A stretch of 64,000 bases of DNA from Pseudolysobacter antarcticus (GCF_004168365.1 NZ_CP035704.1:620001-684000); one strand, 5' to 3'. Counted from the first letter of the stretch, positions 27,894-37,478 are shown. Made by a program: numbers and translations. The notes: generated by a model from the letters alone, not told the origin.

Positions 27894-29036
27894 TCATTCG
27901 GGCGGCTGGCAGGATTCACGCACCACCAGGTGCGGCGTGAACGCGACCGGCGCGGCATTGCTGCCAGGCTCCTGCAACAGCATTGCGGCGGCGCGCAGGC
28001 CGATATCGCGGATCGGCAAACGCACCGTGGTCAACGACGGCCACAGCCGGGATGCGAGCGGACTGTCATCGAAACCGACCACCGATAATTGATCAGGGAT
28101 GCGCAGCCCAAGCCGATACGCCGCCTTGTACACACCTGCGGCCATCTCATCGTTGAGCGCAAAAATCACAGTCGGGCGCGGAGTCAGCGCAAGCAGCCGC
28201 TCCGCACATGCCACGCCGGATTCAAACGTGTAACCGCCTTCGACCGTGTATTTGGCCGGCACCTTGATGCCACGTTGCGCCAGTGTCTGCAGGAATCCGC
28301 CGCCACGTTCGCGCGCTGAAAGATAGCGATGTGGGCCGGTAATCAGGCCGATATGCCGATGACCGAGCGACTCGACATACTTCGCCACTTCGACCGCGCC
28401 TTCGCGATCGTTGGTCGTGATCATGCTGGTATGGTCGTCGAGCTCGACTGCGCCGATACGCGCATAACGGCAATCGATCTCGCGCAGCATGTCGACCAGC
28501 GCCTGATCCTCCGACACGCGCGGCACGAGGATCACGCCATACAAACGCTGCTGCAAAACGAACTGGCGCACGCCATCAACATAATCGGCGTTCTTGCTGT
28601 CGCACGGATGCACGACCAGCTCGAATCCCGAACCGCGCAAACTATCGAGCGCGCCGTTCTGCATGTGCACGATGTATTGCGCGTTCGGATTGTCGTAGAT
28701 CATGCCGATCAGGAACGACTTGCGAAACGCGAGGCCGCGCGCCATCGGATCGGGCGCGTAGTTGTGCTCGCGAATCAATGCCTCGACTTTTTCGCGCGTT
28801 TCCGGATGCACCAGCGGCGAACGATTGATCACGCGCGAAACGGTCTTTTTTGAAACGCCCGCGAGCCGCGCGATGTCGTTGATCGTCGCCTGGCCGGAAC
28901 TACCTGATGGCATCAGTGCCGCCGAGACTCGTTTGCGCAACGGTTTGGCGGGAGGCGCGATCGTCTCGGTCGCCACAACACGATTGCGTCGTGTTGTGGC
29001 GGGGGCGGTTTTTTTGGCGATACGACGTGGCGGCAT
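27894..29036 (-). CDS. LacI-family regulator of the pectin/uronate genes
   Basis: A LacI-family repressor, 380 residues from the chosen ATG. The helix-turn-helix TINDIARLAGVSKKTVSRVI starts around residue 51, followed by a periplasmic-binding-protein-like effector domain (MIYDNPNAQYIVHMQNGALD, VIFALNDEMAAGVYKAAYRL, SVVGFDDSPLASRLWPSL). The first 50 residues are a basic Ala/Pro/Arg/Lys-rich tail; an internal ATG at 28913 (MPSGSSGQ) would give a normal-length repressor. It lies between uxaC and the divergent uxaA, and operators with the CCGG centre typical of LacI proteins flank it, so it very probably controls the cluster in response to a uronate intermediate. Confidence 0.9.
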   Translation of the reverse strand: MPPRRIAKKTAPATTRRNRVVATETIAPPAKPLRKRVSAALMPSGSSGQATINDIARLAGVSKKTVSRVINRSPLVHPETREKVEALIREHNYAPDPMARGLAFRKSFLIGMIYDNPNAQYIVHMQNGALDSLRGSGFELVVHPCDSKNADYVDGVRQFVLQQRLYGVILVPRVSEDQALVDMLREIDCRYARIGAVELDDHTSMITTNDREGAVEVAKYVESLGHRHIGLITGPHRYLSARERGGGFLQTLAQRGIKVPAKYTVEGGYTFESGVACAERLLALTPRPTVIFALNDEMAAGVYKAAYRLGLRIPDQLSVVGFDDSPLASRLWPSLTTVRLPIRDIGLRAAAMLLQEPGSNAAPVAFTPHLVVRESCQPPE

Positions 29037-29168
29037 AAGTCTGGCGACAGGCAATCGGTTCAGGGCATGCCGCCGATTCTACGCAGATTGGATGTCTCGC
29101 AGACAATCCAATCGCAACCTTGCTCAAAAGCGCACCCGACTCGACAAGCTGCACAGATCGAGTTTTAA

Positions 29169-29182
29169 TGACACCGGTTTCC
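29169..29182 (+). promoter_or_regulatory. Candidate uronate operator upstream of uxaA
   Basis: TGACACCGGTTTCC, identical to the uxaC site in the direction of transcription, 15 bases before the uxaA ATG. It also lies about 130 bases upstream of the lacI start, so autoregulation is possible. Confidence 0.75.
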
Positions 29183-29197
29183 AAAAGCACGAATTTC

Positions 29198-30712
29198 ATG
29201 TCCGAATCTCTGCCGGTTTCACAAAAAGCACTGCGCATCAACGACGATGACGATGTCGCGGTTGCATTACAGGATCTGCCCGCGGCAGAGCGTCTGAGCT
29301 TCGGCGATGGGGAGATCATGTTGCTGGCGCCGATCGCTGCCGGACACAAGTTTGCCTTGCGCGCGCTGGTTGCTGGCGACGCGGTGCACAAATACGGTTT
29401 TCCGATTGGCCGCGCTACGAGCGCTATCGCCGCCGGTGAATGGGTGCACACGCACAATCTGGGTACGGCGCTGATCGGCGAGGATGCCGCCACTTTTTCG
29501 TCGGTAGCGAAGGCTATCGTGGTGACGCATACACCCGACGCGGTCCGCACGTTTATGGGCTATCGCCGCGCCGACGGTCGGGTGGGTACGCGCAACGAAA
29601 TCTGGGTGCTGTGCAGTGTCGGTTGTGTCGCGCACACGGCGCGTCGTGTCGCTGAACTCGGGGCAATACGACACGCCGGAAAAGTCGACGGCATCCATGC
29701 TTACACACATGTTTTCGGCTGCTCGCAGCTCGGCGACGATCTCGCCAATACGCGACGCGTGCTCGCTGCGCTGGCGTCGCACGCGAACGTCGGCGGCGTG
29801 CTGATCGTCGGCCTGGGTTGCGAGTCGCTGCAACTGCAGCAGTTGCTCGAAACGCTGGCGCCGGTTGCGTCGCAGCGCATCCGCGCGTTCAACACCCAGC
29901 AGGTTGACGACGAAATGGAAGCGGGTGCTGCGGCGCTCGATGAACTTGTCGCGATCGCGGCGCAAGACCGTCGTGAGCCCTGTGCGCTTGCCGACCTCGT
30001 GATCGGCCTGAAGTGCGGCGGCTCCGATGGGTTCAGCGGCATTACCGCCAACCCGTTGATCGGGCGCATCGCCGATCGCATCGCGGCGGCCGGCGGCACG
30101 CCGATCCTCACGGAAATTCCGGAAATCTTCGGCGCCGAGCATCTGTTGATCCAGCGCGCTGCAAGTACACAAGTCGGTGTCGCGATCGCCGCGCTGGTAC
30201 AAAAATTCAAACGCTATTTTGTCGACCATGGCCAACCGGTCAGCGAAAATCCGTCGCCCGGAAATATCACCGGCGGTATCACCACGCTCGAAGAAAAATC
30301 GCTAGGCGCGGTGCAGAAAGCCGGCTCGGCGACGGTCACGCAAGTGCTCGGTTACGGCAAGCGCATCAACACCACCGGTCTCGCCTTGCTCGAAGCGCCG
30401 GGCAACGATGCGGTGTCCTCAACCGCGTTGATTGCGGCGGGCGCGACGATACTTTTGTTCACCACGGGTCGCGGCACGCCGCTCGGATTTCCGGCGCCGA
30501 CGCTCAAGATATCGTCGAATTCCAGTCTCGCATTGAACAAGCCGCGCTGGATCGATTTCGATGCTGGCTGCGTTCTCACCGGCGAACCGATCGAGACCGC
30601 GGCCGAGCGTTTGTTCGAGCTGATCTTGCGCACCGCCTCGGGTGAAACGACGCGCAACGAGATCAACGGCGAGCGTCAGATCGCGCTGTGGAAGACCGGA
30701 GTAACGCTATGA
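29198..30712 (+). CDS. uxaA: Altronate dehydratase UxaA
   Basis: An iron-dependent dehydratase converting D-altronate to 2-keto-3-deoxygluconate, about 504 residues. An N-terminal SAF domain (ALRINDDDDVAVALQDLP, HKFALRALVAGDAVHKYGFP) precedes the main domain with GYRRADGRVGTRNEIWVL and the conserved LKCGGSDGFSGITANPLIG. I chose ATG at 29198 because the longer frame starting at 29120 covers the operator. It overlaps the next gene in ATGA. Confidence 0.93.
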   Translation: MSESLPVSQKALRINDDDDVAVALQDLPAAERLSFGDGEIMLLAPIAAGHKFALRALVAGDAVHKYGFPIGRATSAIAAGEWVHTHNLGTALIGEDAATFSSVAKAIVVTHTPDAVRTFMGYRRADGRVGTRNEIWVLCSVGCVAHTARRVAELGAIRHAGKVDGIHAYTHVFGCSQLGDDLANTRRVLAALASHANVGGVLIVGLGCESLQLQQLLETLAPVASQRIRAFNTQQVDDEMEAGAAALDELVAIAAQDRREPCALADLVIGLKCGGSDGFSGITANPLIGRIADRIAAAGGTPILTEIPEIFGAEHLLIQRAASTQVGVAIAALVQKFKRYFVDHGQPVSENPSPGNITGGITTLEEKSLGAVQKAGSATVTQVLGYGKRINTTGLALLEAPGNDAVSSTALIAAGATILLFTTGRGTPLGFPAPTLKISSNSSLALNKPRWIDFDAGCVLTGEPIETAAERLFELILRTASGETTRNEINGERQIALWKTGVTL

Positions 30713-32199
30713 GCAACGATCCGGTTGCGCAGCACGATGAAGACTCTTCGGCGCATCTCGATGTGAACGCGCTGAAGCAATTGCCAGCCGATATTCAGCG
30801 GCCACGTTACCCACTCGATACGATCGATATCGGCGTGGCCCATCTTGGCCCGGGCGCGTTCCATCGTGCGCATCAGGCGTGGTTTTTTGATGACGCGCTG
30901 AATCACGATACGCGCTGGGGCGTGAGCGCGATTTCGCTGAAAACGGCAAGCCTGCGCGATGCGCTCGCGCCGCAAAACGGTTTGTATACCGTGGCGGTGC
31001 TCGACGCGACGATTCGTGATCGCGTGATTGGCGCGCTGCGCGAAACCTTGGTCGCGAGCGAGGATCGGCAACGTGCACTTGCGCGACTCAGCGCGGCGCA
31101 AACGCGCATCGTGACTCTGACGATTACCGAAAAAGGCTATTGCCTCGATGCCGACGGACAGCTCGATTTTTCGCACCCCGATATTCGTGCCGATCTTGCT
31201 GCGCCGCATGCGCCGAGCAGCAGCATCGGTTATCTCGTCGCGGCGCTGCGTCAGCGTCGCGAGCGCGGCATAAAACCGTTCAGCGTGATCAGTTGCGACA
31301 ATCTTTCCGACAATGGCGGCAAGCTTGGCCGCGCCGTGGTCGCGCTGGCCGGCGCGCGCGATAGCGACCTCGCACGCTGGATCGAGGCCGAGGTGGCGTT
31401 TCCGCGCAGCATGGTCGACAGCATCGTGCCGGCCACCGATGCCGCGCTGCGCGAGCGCGTGGCCGCCGCGCTCGGTGTCGAGGATCGTTGGCCGGTGCAG
31501 CGCGAGGCGTTTGCGCAATGGGTCATCGAAGATCGTTTCTGCAACGACGTGCCGGATTGGACCGCGATCGGAGTCAACATCACCCGTGATGTCGCCGCGT
31601 TCGAGCGCGCCAAATTGCGATTGCTCAATGGTGCACATTCAACCTTGGCGTACCTCGGTTTGCTGGCCGGTCACGAAACCGTGCTGCAGGCGATGGACGA
31701 TACGGCGCTCGCGATATTCGTCGAAAATCTCATGCGCGAAGATATTTCTCCGACCGTGTCTGTGCCTGCGGATTTTGATCTGGACGGCTATATCGGCAGC
31801 GTGCTCGCGCGCTTTCGCAATCGCGCGATGTCGCATGCGCTCGCGCAGATCGCGTGGGACGGATCGCAGAAATTGCCGTTCCGTCTGCTCGCGACGATTC
31901 GCGACGCGCTGATCGAGAATCGCTCGATCAAGCGTTTATGTGTGCCTATCGCGGCGTGGCTGCACTTCATCCGACGCGCGTTGGCGGCACAGCGCGTATT
32001 GGTCGATCCGCTGGCTGAGATGCTGAATGCGGCGGCGCGGCGCTGTGACGGCAGCGGCACACACGACGTTGTCGAATTTCTCGACATTGGCAAGATTTTC
32101 GGTGAGGACTTGCCACGCGATCCGCGCTTTGTCGCGGCCTTGGTTCGCGCTTATGATCGCCTCGCAACGCTGTCGATTGATGAGGCTTTGCGCCGCTGA
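30709..32199 (+). CDS. uxuB: Mannitol dehydrogenase-family hexuronate reductase (UxuB type)
   Basis: A 496-residue long-chain polyol dehydrogenase. Motifs: IGVAHLGPGAFHRAHQAWF at the cofactor-binding N-terminus, VISCDNLSDNGGKLGRAVV, and the catalytic LLNGAHSTLAYLGLLAG with the family's N-x-x-H. By sequence it looks like fructuronate reductase, which makes mannonate. Its direct partner is altronate dehydratase, however, and no mannonate dehydratase is present, so tagaturonate reduction (UxaB function) is the likelier role here. It is translationally coupled to uxaA. Confidence 0.88.
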   Translation: MSNDPVAQHDEDSSAHLDVNALKQLPADIQRPRYPLDTIDIGVAHLGPGAFHRAHQAWFFDDALNHDTRWGVSAISLKTASLRDALAPQNGLYTVAVLDATIRDRVIGALRETLVASEDRQRALARLSAAQTRIVTLTITEKGYCLDADGQLDFSHPDIRADLAAPHAPSSSIGYLVAALRQRRERGIKPFSVISCDNLSDNGGKLGRAVVALAGARDSDLARWIEAEVAFPRSMVDSIVPATDAALRERVAAALGVEDRWPVQREAFAQWVIEDRFCNDVPDWTAIGVNITRDVAAFERAKLRLLNGAHSTLAYLGLLAGHETVLQAMDDTALAIFVENLMREDISPTVSVPADFDLDGYIGSVLARFRNRAMSHALAQIAWDGSQKLPFRLLATIRDALIENRSIKRLCVPIAAWLHFIRRALAAQRVLVDPLAEMLNAAARRCDGSGTHDVVEFLDIGKIFGEDLPRDPRFVAALVRAYDRLATLSIDEALRR

Positions 32200-32241
32200 T
32201 TCAGCGCTCGGCGCTCCGCGACAATTCCGCCAATCGCAACT

Positions 32242-33522
32242 TCATTTCAGCAGTGCCGGCAGCCATAACGACAATGCCGGGATGAAGGTCACCGCGATCA
32301 ACACGGCGAACGCGGCGAGGTAGAACGGCCAGATCGTGCGCATGGTTTCGCCGATGGAAATCTTGCCGATCGCGGTGCCGACAAACAGCACCGATCCGAG
32401 CGGTGGCGTGATCAGGCCGATGCCGCCCTTGAGGATCAGGATGATGCCGAAATGCACCGGATCGACGCCGATGGCTTTTGCCAGCGGCAGGAAAATCGGC
32501 GTGCAGATGATGATCATCGGCGCGAGATCCATGAACGTGCCGAGTACGAGCAGGATCAGTACCATCAGCAACAGCAGCAGGTTCTTGTCGTGCGTCAGCG
32601 ACGTGAGCGCATTCACCGCGGCGGTTGGAATCTGCAGATACGCCAGCAGCCAGCCGAACGATGCCGCCGCGGCGATCACGAACAGGATCATGCCGGTCAT
32701 GCGCGCGGCCTGCGCGCAGGTCTGCACGAAGTCGCGCCAGCGCAGTTTGCGGTATACCAGCGCGGTGACGAGCAATGCATAGCAGACCGCGATCGCGGCA
32801 CTTTCGACCGCCGTGAAAATCCCGGCACGGATACCGACAAAAATCAGCGCAACCAATAGCAGGCCAGGCAACGCCGCAACAAAACGTTGCGCGACGACAA
32901 CCATGCCCGGGAACGGTTCAACCGCGTAACCGCGGCGCCGCGCGATCCACCAACCGGTGAACATCAGCGCCACCGTCAGCAGCAATGCCGGGATGATACC
33001 GGCGGCGAACAGGTCGGCGATCGAGATGCCGCCGCCGGCCGAGGCCGAATACAGAATGAGGTTGTGCGATGGCGGCACCAGCAGTGCGACCAGTGCTGCG
33101 GTAACGCTGACATTGACCGCAAAGTCGCGATCAAATCCACGCTGCACCATCTGCGGAATCATCGCGCCGCCGATCGCCGAAACGTCGGCCAGCGCCGAGC
33201 CGGAAACGCCGCCGAAGAACAGCGATGACAGCACGCTGACCTGACCAAGACCGCCACGCAAATGCCCGACCAACGCCGCGGCGAGCCCGATCAGGCGCTC
33301 GGAAATTCCACCGCGCAACATGATTTCGCCGGCAAAAATAAACAACGGGATCGCTATCAACGACGCGGTGCCGGCGCCAGCGACCACCTGCTGCACGACC
33401 ACGATCGGCGGCAGACCGAGATAAGTCACGGTGGCCAATGACGCGCAGATCAACGAGAACGCGACCGGCACGCCGATCACCAGCAGCAACGCGAATACTC
33501 CGAACAAAATCAGCGTGGCCAT
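32242..33522 (-). CDS. TRAP transporter large permease DctM
   Basis: The 426-residue large membrane subunit of a TRAP transporter with about 12 hydrophobic segments. Recognisable blocks are PLFIFAGEIMLRGGISERLI, SSLFFGGVSGSALADVSAIG and PPSHNLILYSASAGGGISIA, and the conserved end GGIGLITPPLGSVLFVGTAI. It imports solute driven by a sodium gradient. It follows the small permease after 2 bases and converges on uxuB. Confidence 0.95.
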   Translation of the reverse strand: MATLILFGVFALLLVIGVPVAFSLICASLATVTYLGLPPIVVVQQVVAGAGTASLIAIPLFIFAGEIMLRGGISERLIGLAAALVGHLRGGLGQVSVLSSLFFGGVSGSALADVSAIGGAMIPQMVQRGFDRDFAVNVSVTAALVALLVPPSHNLILYSASAGGGISIADLFAAGIIPALLLTVALMFTGWWIARRRGYAVEPFPGMVVVAQRFVAALPGLLLVALIFVGIRAGIFTAVESAAIAVCYALLVTALVYRKLRWRDFVQTCAQAARMTGMILFVIAAAASFGWLLAYLQIPTAAVNALTSLTHDKNLLLLLMVLILLVLGTFMDLAPMIIICTPIFLPLAKAIGVDPVHFGIILILKGGIGLITPPLGSVLFVGTAIGKISIGETMRTIWPFYLAAFAVLIAVTFIPALSLWLPALLK

Positions 33523-33524
33523 CT

Positions 33525-34031
33525 TCAGGCGCCTTCAATAATTGGCAACGCGGCGGGCGCGAAAATGCGCTCCAGCGCGAACAACGCGATCAATAAACCG
33601 CCGGTCGCCATCGGCAGGAAGTTCGCACTCTGCGGCAATACTGCGCCGGCCATCGGCACCGACCAGCCATCGATGAACAAGGTGCCGCTCCACCACGCCA
33701 GCATCAAACCGACTGCCGCGACGATCGTATTCGCGAGGCCCTGCAAAAATCGGCGCAGCGCTGGCGGCGACGATTGCACGAGGATGAAAAAACCGAAATG
33801 CGAAGCACTGCGCACGCTGCATGCGGCGCCGAGACTCATCGCCGTCGTCAGCAGCAACAACGCGACCGGCTCGGTCCAGCCCGGCGAATTGTTGAGCACG
33901 TAACGCGCAAATACCTGCCATGCTTCGACGCCGGCCATGCCGATCAGCGCGGCGCCGGCGATCAGTATGGCGAGATCCGACAAGCTCGCGAGCAAGCCGC
34001 TTGTGGGTAACGATGGAGCGGTAGTGAGCAT
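33525..34031 (-). CDS. TRAP transporter small permease DctQ
   Basis: A 168-residue protein with four membrane segments and the DctQ signature VFARYVLNNSPGWTEPVALL. It couples with DctM. The ATG at 34031 overlaps the stop of the binding protein gene by one base; a GTG one codon upstream is an alternative. Confidence 0.93.
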   Translation of the reverse strand: MLTTAPSLPTSGLLASLSDLAILIAGAALIGMAGVEAWQVFARYVLNNSPGWTEPVALLLLTTAMSLGAACSVRSASHFGFFILVQSSPPALRRFLQGLANTIVAAVGLMLAWWSGTLFIDGWSVPMAGAVLPQSANFLPMATGGLLIALFALERIFAPAALPIIEGA

Positions 34032-35014
34032 CACGCCAGCGCCCGGATTTTTTTGTACAGCGTATCGATCGCAGGATCGCGCCGATACGCGCTGAGTGTT
34101 GCGGCGGTCGCAGTTTCAAACGCGCGACGATCGACCTCGTTCACCTTGACGCCCTTTGCGATCACATAGTCACGCGATTCGATTTCGGATTTGTCCCACA
34201 ACTCGCGCATCACCGTGACCGAGCGCGCGGCGATATCGAGCACTAGCGCGCGATCTTCGGTCGCCAAACTTTCCAGCCGCTGTTTCGACATCAACAGCGC
34301 TTCCGGCGAATACGAATGTGCGGTCTGCGACCAATAATGCGCGACCTCGAACTGACGCGTGGTGTGAAAACTTTGCCAGTTATTTTCGGCGCCATCGATC
34401 AGATGCGTTTGCAATGCGGAAAAAACTTCGCCATACGGCAGCGGCGTCGGATTAGCGCCGAGCGCGCGCACCATGTCCATGAAAATATCCGACGGCGGCA
34501 CGCGGATTTTCAAGCCATGCAGATCTTGCGGCGTGTACACCGGGCGGCGCGTGTTGTAGAAACAGCGCGCACCGGAATCATAAAACGCCAAGCCGACCAG
34601 ATCGCGACGTTCGAAACTGGCGAGAATTTCGCGACCGACCGCGCCGTCCAGCGCACGCCGCATATGCGCCGTCGAATCGAACACATACGGCAGTGACAGA
34701 ATTTGCGTCGACGGAAACGGATTGTTGAGCGCCGCCATGTTCACGCGCGTGATATCGAGCGCGCCGAAACGCGCCATGTCGATCGAATCGGATTCGCGGC
34801 CGAGCTGGCCGGAGTGATACAGCCGCAGGCGCAACCGGCCACCGGTTTCGCGTTCCAGCGTGTCGCCGACCCAGCGCAGTGCCTCGACCGTGGGATAACC
34901 CTGCACGTGCACATCGGTCGCGGTGAGCACGGTATCACCGCGTTGCGCGCGCGCCGCGGCGCTGGCGAAAAATGCAACAGCGCCGGTCAGCATGGCGCGG
35001 CGGGTGATGCTCAT
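34031..35014 (-). CDS. TRAP transporter solute-binding protein DctP
   Basis: A 327-residue periplasmic binding protein. Its signal has a twin-arginine-like start (MSITRRAMLTGAVAFFASAA, cut near ARA). The DctP fold is shown by GGRLRLRLYHSGQLGRESDS, the substrate carboxylate-binding region GARCFYNTRRPVYTPQDLHG, and PTPLPYGEVFSALQTHLIDG. In this locus the ligand is presumably galacturonate, glucuronate or an unsaturated (di)galacturonide. It overlaps the hydratase gene in ATGA. Confidence 0.93.
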   Translation of the reverse strand: MSITRRAMLTGAVAFFASAAARAQRGDTVLTATDVHVQGYPTVEALRWVGDTLERETGGRLRLRLYHSGQLGRESDSIDMARFGALDITRVNMAALNNPFPSTQILSLPYVFDSTAHMRRALDGAVGREILASFERRDLVGLAFYDSGARCFYNTRRPVYTPQDLHGLKIRVPPSDIFMDMVRALGANPTPLPYGEVFSALQTHLIDGAENNWQSFHTTRQFEVAHYWSQTAHSYSPEALLMSKQRLESLATEDRALVLDIAARSVTVMRELWDKSEIESRDYVIAKGVKVNEVDRRAFETATAATLSAYRRDPAIDTLYKKIRALA

Positions 35015-35853
35015 TTCGCCGCTCGTGTTTGCATGAAGGCGCGCGCCTCGACCGCGCGGCAACGGATCGCGCCATACGCGCCGAATTCAGCCAGCGCCTC
35101 TTGCCCGCTGACGATGTCGTGAATGCCGGTGACGGCGCCTGTGGTGATGAGATCGCCGGCGCGCAAGGGTCGGCCGTTGCGTGCGCAGCGCGATAGCGCA
35201 AACGCCAGCGCGGCGAGCAATCCATCAGCCACATCCGATGCAGCGCCAGCGCCGACGCGATGTTCGGCGATCATCATCGTGCAGTTCAATTCGGTTTCAG
35301 CCAACGATAGTCCGCCAGCGATTTTCGGCCCAAGCAGCAGACCCGCATTGTTGCCGAAATCGCTGACCACGACGCGCGGCCCGAGCGCGTTGATCGTGGC
35401 CAGTGGGCTGCCCGCGGTTTCGATGCCGATATACATTTCTGCAACCATGGCGCGCGCTTCATCGGCGCTCCAGACGATTTTTTCGCGCGGCGCGTCTTCG
35501 CCGAGACGGAATACAAACTCGGCTTCGACCGCCGCAAAACCACCCTCGAAAACTGGAAATTCCAGCGAGCGTCCGTCTTGCGCGAGTTGCAGGTTGCGGG
35601 CAAAGATCGGCCCGACCAGACGATCATCGCCACCGGGTTCGCGTTGCGCCGCGGCGATATAGCCAACCTTCCAGCCGACGATGGAATCCGGCCAGCGCTG
35701 GATTGCTGCGCTCTGGCAGCGATACGCCGCATCGAGCGTGAGCGGAATCGAACCCGGAAATCCATCGAGCGCAACGCCCGCCAAGCGCGCCTGCACAAAA
35801 CGCTTGGCGATTGCGCCATCGACGTCGGTGCTGTCCATTCTGGTTTCGCTCAT
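35011..35853 (-). CDS. FAH-family hydratase (2-keto-4-pentenoate hydratase-like)
   Basis: A 280-residue protein of the MhpD/fumarylacetoacetate hydrolase family. Supporting segments are SIVGWKVGYIAAAQ, AVEAEFVFRLGEDAP (with the E-x-E metal ligands), and the C-terminal LRAGDLITTGAVTGIHDI. Known members hydrate 2-hydroxypentadienoates or decarboxylate keto-acids. It is the first gene of the TRAP operon and sits behind a uronate operator, so it probably acts on a pectin-derived keto-acid, but the exact reaction is unknown. A longer frame (start 35973) runs into the operator; 35838 is another possible start. Confidence 0.8.
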   Translation of the reverse strand: MSETRMDSTDVDGAIAKRFVQARLAGVALDGFPGSIPLTLDAAYRCQSAAIQRWPDSIVGWKVGYIAAAQREPGGDDRLVGPIFARNLQLAQDGRSLEFPVFEGGFAAVEAEFVFRLGEDAPREKIVWSADEARAMVAEMYIGIETAGSPLATINALGPRVVVSDFGNNAGLLLGPKIAGGLSLAETELNCTMMIAEHRVGAGAASDVADGLLAALAFALSRCARNGRPLRAGDLITTGAVTGIHDIVSGQEALAEFGAYGAIRCRAVEARAFMQTRAAK

Positions 35854-35952
35854 CGACTGGCTCACGGTTGTATTGGTGTGATTTGAAGAGCGCTTCAGGT
35901 GGCGCAACTGCGTGCGAACCCGATTCCAAAAATGCTCTGGAAACTGTATAAA

Positions 35953-35966
35953 GGAAACCGGTGTCA
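35953..35966 (-). promoter_or_regulatory. Candidate uronate operator between hydratase and pectate lyase genes
   Basis: The minus strand reads TGACACCGGTTTCC, identical to the uxaC and uxaA sites. It lies 100 bases upstream of the hydratase start and 117 bases upstream of the divergent pectate lyase start, so it could control both. Confidence 0.75.
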
Positions 35967-36082
35967 TTTTCAATCTGCAAACGCATAATCAGCGACATCG
36001 ACATCGACAGCTTCGGCGCATCATTGCTGCAACACGAAAAGAGGGGCCGCGCCAACTCAGCGGCATTCGAGAGGGTGGAGAG

Positions 36083-37447
36083 ATGAAGGTTTTGAATTCA
36101 TGTTTTTGCGCGGCGGGATCAATGTGCGTGAGGATGGCATCGTGTTGCATGATTCTGGCGCTCGCGACGCTGACGCCGACGTTGGCGATGGCTGCCGAAT
36201 CGGCGCTGGCTTTCCCGGGCGCGCAAGGCTGGGCCGCGCATACGCCTGGTGGACGCGACGGCAAGATTCTGCGTGTCACCACGCTCAAGCCGCGTGGTCC
36301 GGGTTCGTTGCGCGAGGCACTGGAAACCGCGGGTCCGCGCACGGTGGTATTCGAAGTGGGCGGTGTCATCGATCTGGATCGCGACACGCTTGATGTCAAG
36401 GAACCGTTCCTGACCATCGCCGGCCAGACCGCGCCTTCGCCCGGAATCACTTTGGTCCGCGGCGGCATCGACGTGCGCACACACGACGTCGTGATCCGGC
36501 ATATCCGCATCCGTCCGGGCGATGCCGAAGTCGCGCATTTCGGCGGCTGGGAACACGACGGATTTTCCACCTATGAAGGCGCGGTCGATGTGATCGTCGA
36601 CCATTGCTCGCTGACCTGGGCGACCGACGAAAATCTTTCATCGTCGGGCAAACGTTTTATTGGCGAAACCCCGGATGACTGGCGCAACAATACCTCCCAC
36701 CGCATAACCTTCAGCAATAATCTGATCGCCGAAGGTCTTGCGTTTGCATCGCATGCCAAGGGCGAACATTCGAAGGGTTCACTGATCCACGATAACGTCA
36801 ACGACATCCTGATTATCGGCAATCTGTACGCACACAATTTTGAACGCAGCCCGTTGTTCAAGGGCGGCGTGCGCGGCATGGTGATCAATAATCTGATCTA
36901 CGATCCGGGCCAGCGCGCGATCCACTACAACCTGATTGCCGAGGAATGGGGCGATCATCCATACCAGTTGGGTCGCCTCGCGATGATCGGTAACGCGATG
37001 CGCGCGGGGCCGTCGACGCCGAACGATGTTGCGCTGTTCATGCTTGGTGGCTCCGGCGATATCGAGTTGTATCAGGAAGACAATATTGCGGTCGATCGCA
37101 TCGGTCGGCCGTTGCCGATCCTCGGGCGCTACACCACCACCGCGGCGAAAATCATCGAACTCAAGCAGCGTCCGGTTTTGCCCGAAGGCGTGAAGCCGAT
37201 TACCGCGGTGCAAGTGCAGGACGCAGTCATCAACGGCGTCGGTGCGCGGCCGTGGGACCGCGATCACGACGATGCGCGAGTGGTCTCAGACACGGTCGAA
37301 GGGCGCGGTCGTATTATCGATAGCCAGACTGATGTCGGCGGTTATCCGCATCAGTCCGAAACACATCAGGCCTTTGTCGCCGAGGATTGGGATCTGGCCA
37401 CGATGACGCCGCGCAAACCGTATTCCGCGAGAGTACGGCCGCATTGA
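36083..37447 (+). CDS. Secreted pectate lyase
   Basis: A 454-residue secreted parallel beta-helix lyase that cleaves polygalacturonate by beta-elimination. Signal peptide (SCCMILALATLTPTLAMAAE), then the family-1 lyase features AFPGAQGWAAHTPGGRDGKI, VIRHIRIRPGDAEVAHFGG, VDVIVDHCSLTWATDENLSS and HRITFSNNLIAEGL. The segment with the D-H-C-S/T-W-x-x-D pattern corresponds to the calcium site of PL1 lyases. Start MKVLNS is preceded by GGGTGGAGAG. It is divergent from the hydratase-TRAP operon. Confidence 0.88.
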   Translation: MKVLNSCFCAAGSMCVRMASCCMILALATLTPTLAMAAESALAFPGAQGWAAHTPGGRDGKILRVTTLKPRGPGSLREALETAGPRTVVFEVGGVIDLDRDTLDVKEPFLTIAGQTAPSPGITLVRGGIDVRTHDVVIRHIRIRPGDAEVAHFGGWEHDGFSTYEGAVDVIVDHCSLTWATDENLSSSGKRFIGETPDDWRNNTSHRITFSNNLIAEGLAFASHAKGEHSKGSLIHDNVNDILIIGNLYAHNFERSPLFKGGVRGMVINNLIYDPGQRAIHYNLIAEEWGDHPYQLGRLAMIGNAMRAGPSTPNDVALFMLGGSGDIELYQEDNIAVDRIGRPLPILGRYTTTAAKIIELKQRPVLPEGVKPITAVQVQDAVINGVGARPWDRDHDDARVVSDTVEGRGRIIDSQTDVGGYPHQSETHQAFVAEDWDLATMTPRKPYSARVRPH

Positions 37448-37478
37448 TCGAGCGATGAATAGTTCGATGCAATAACAG

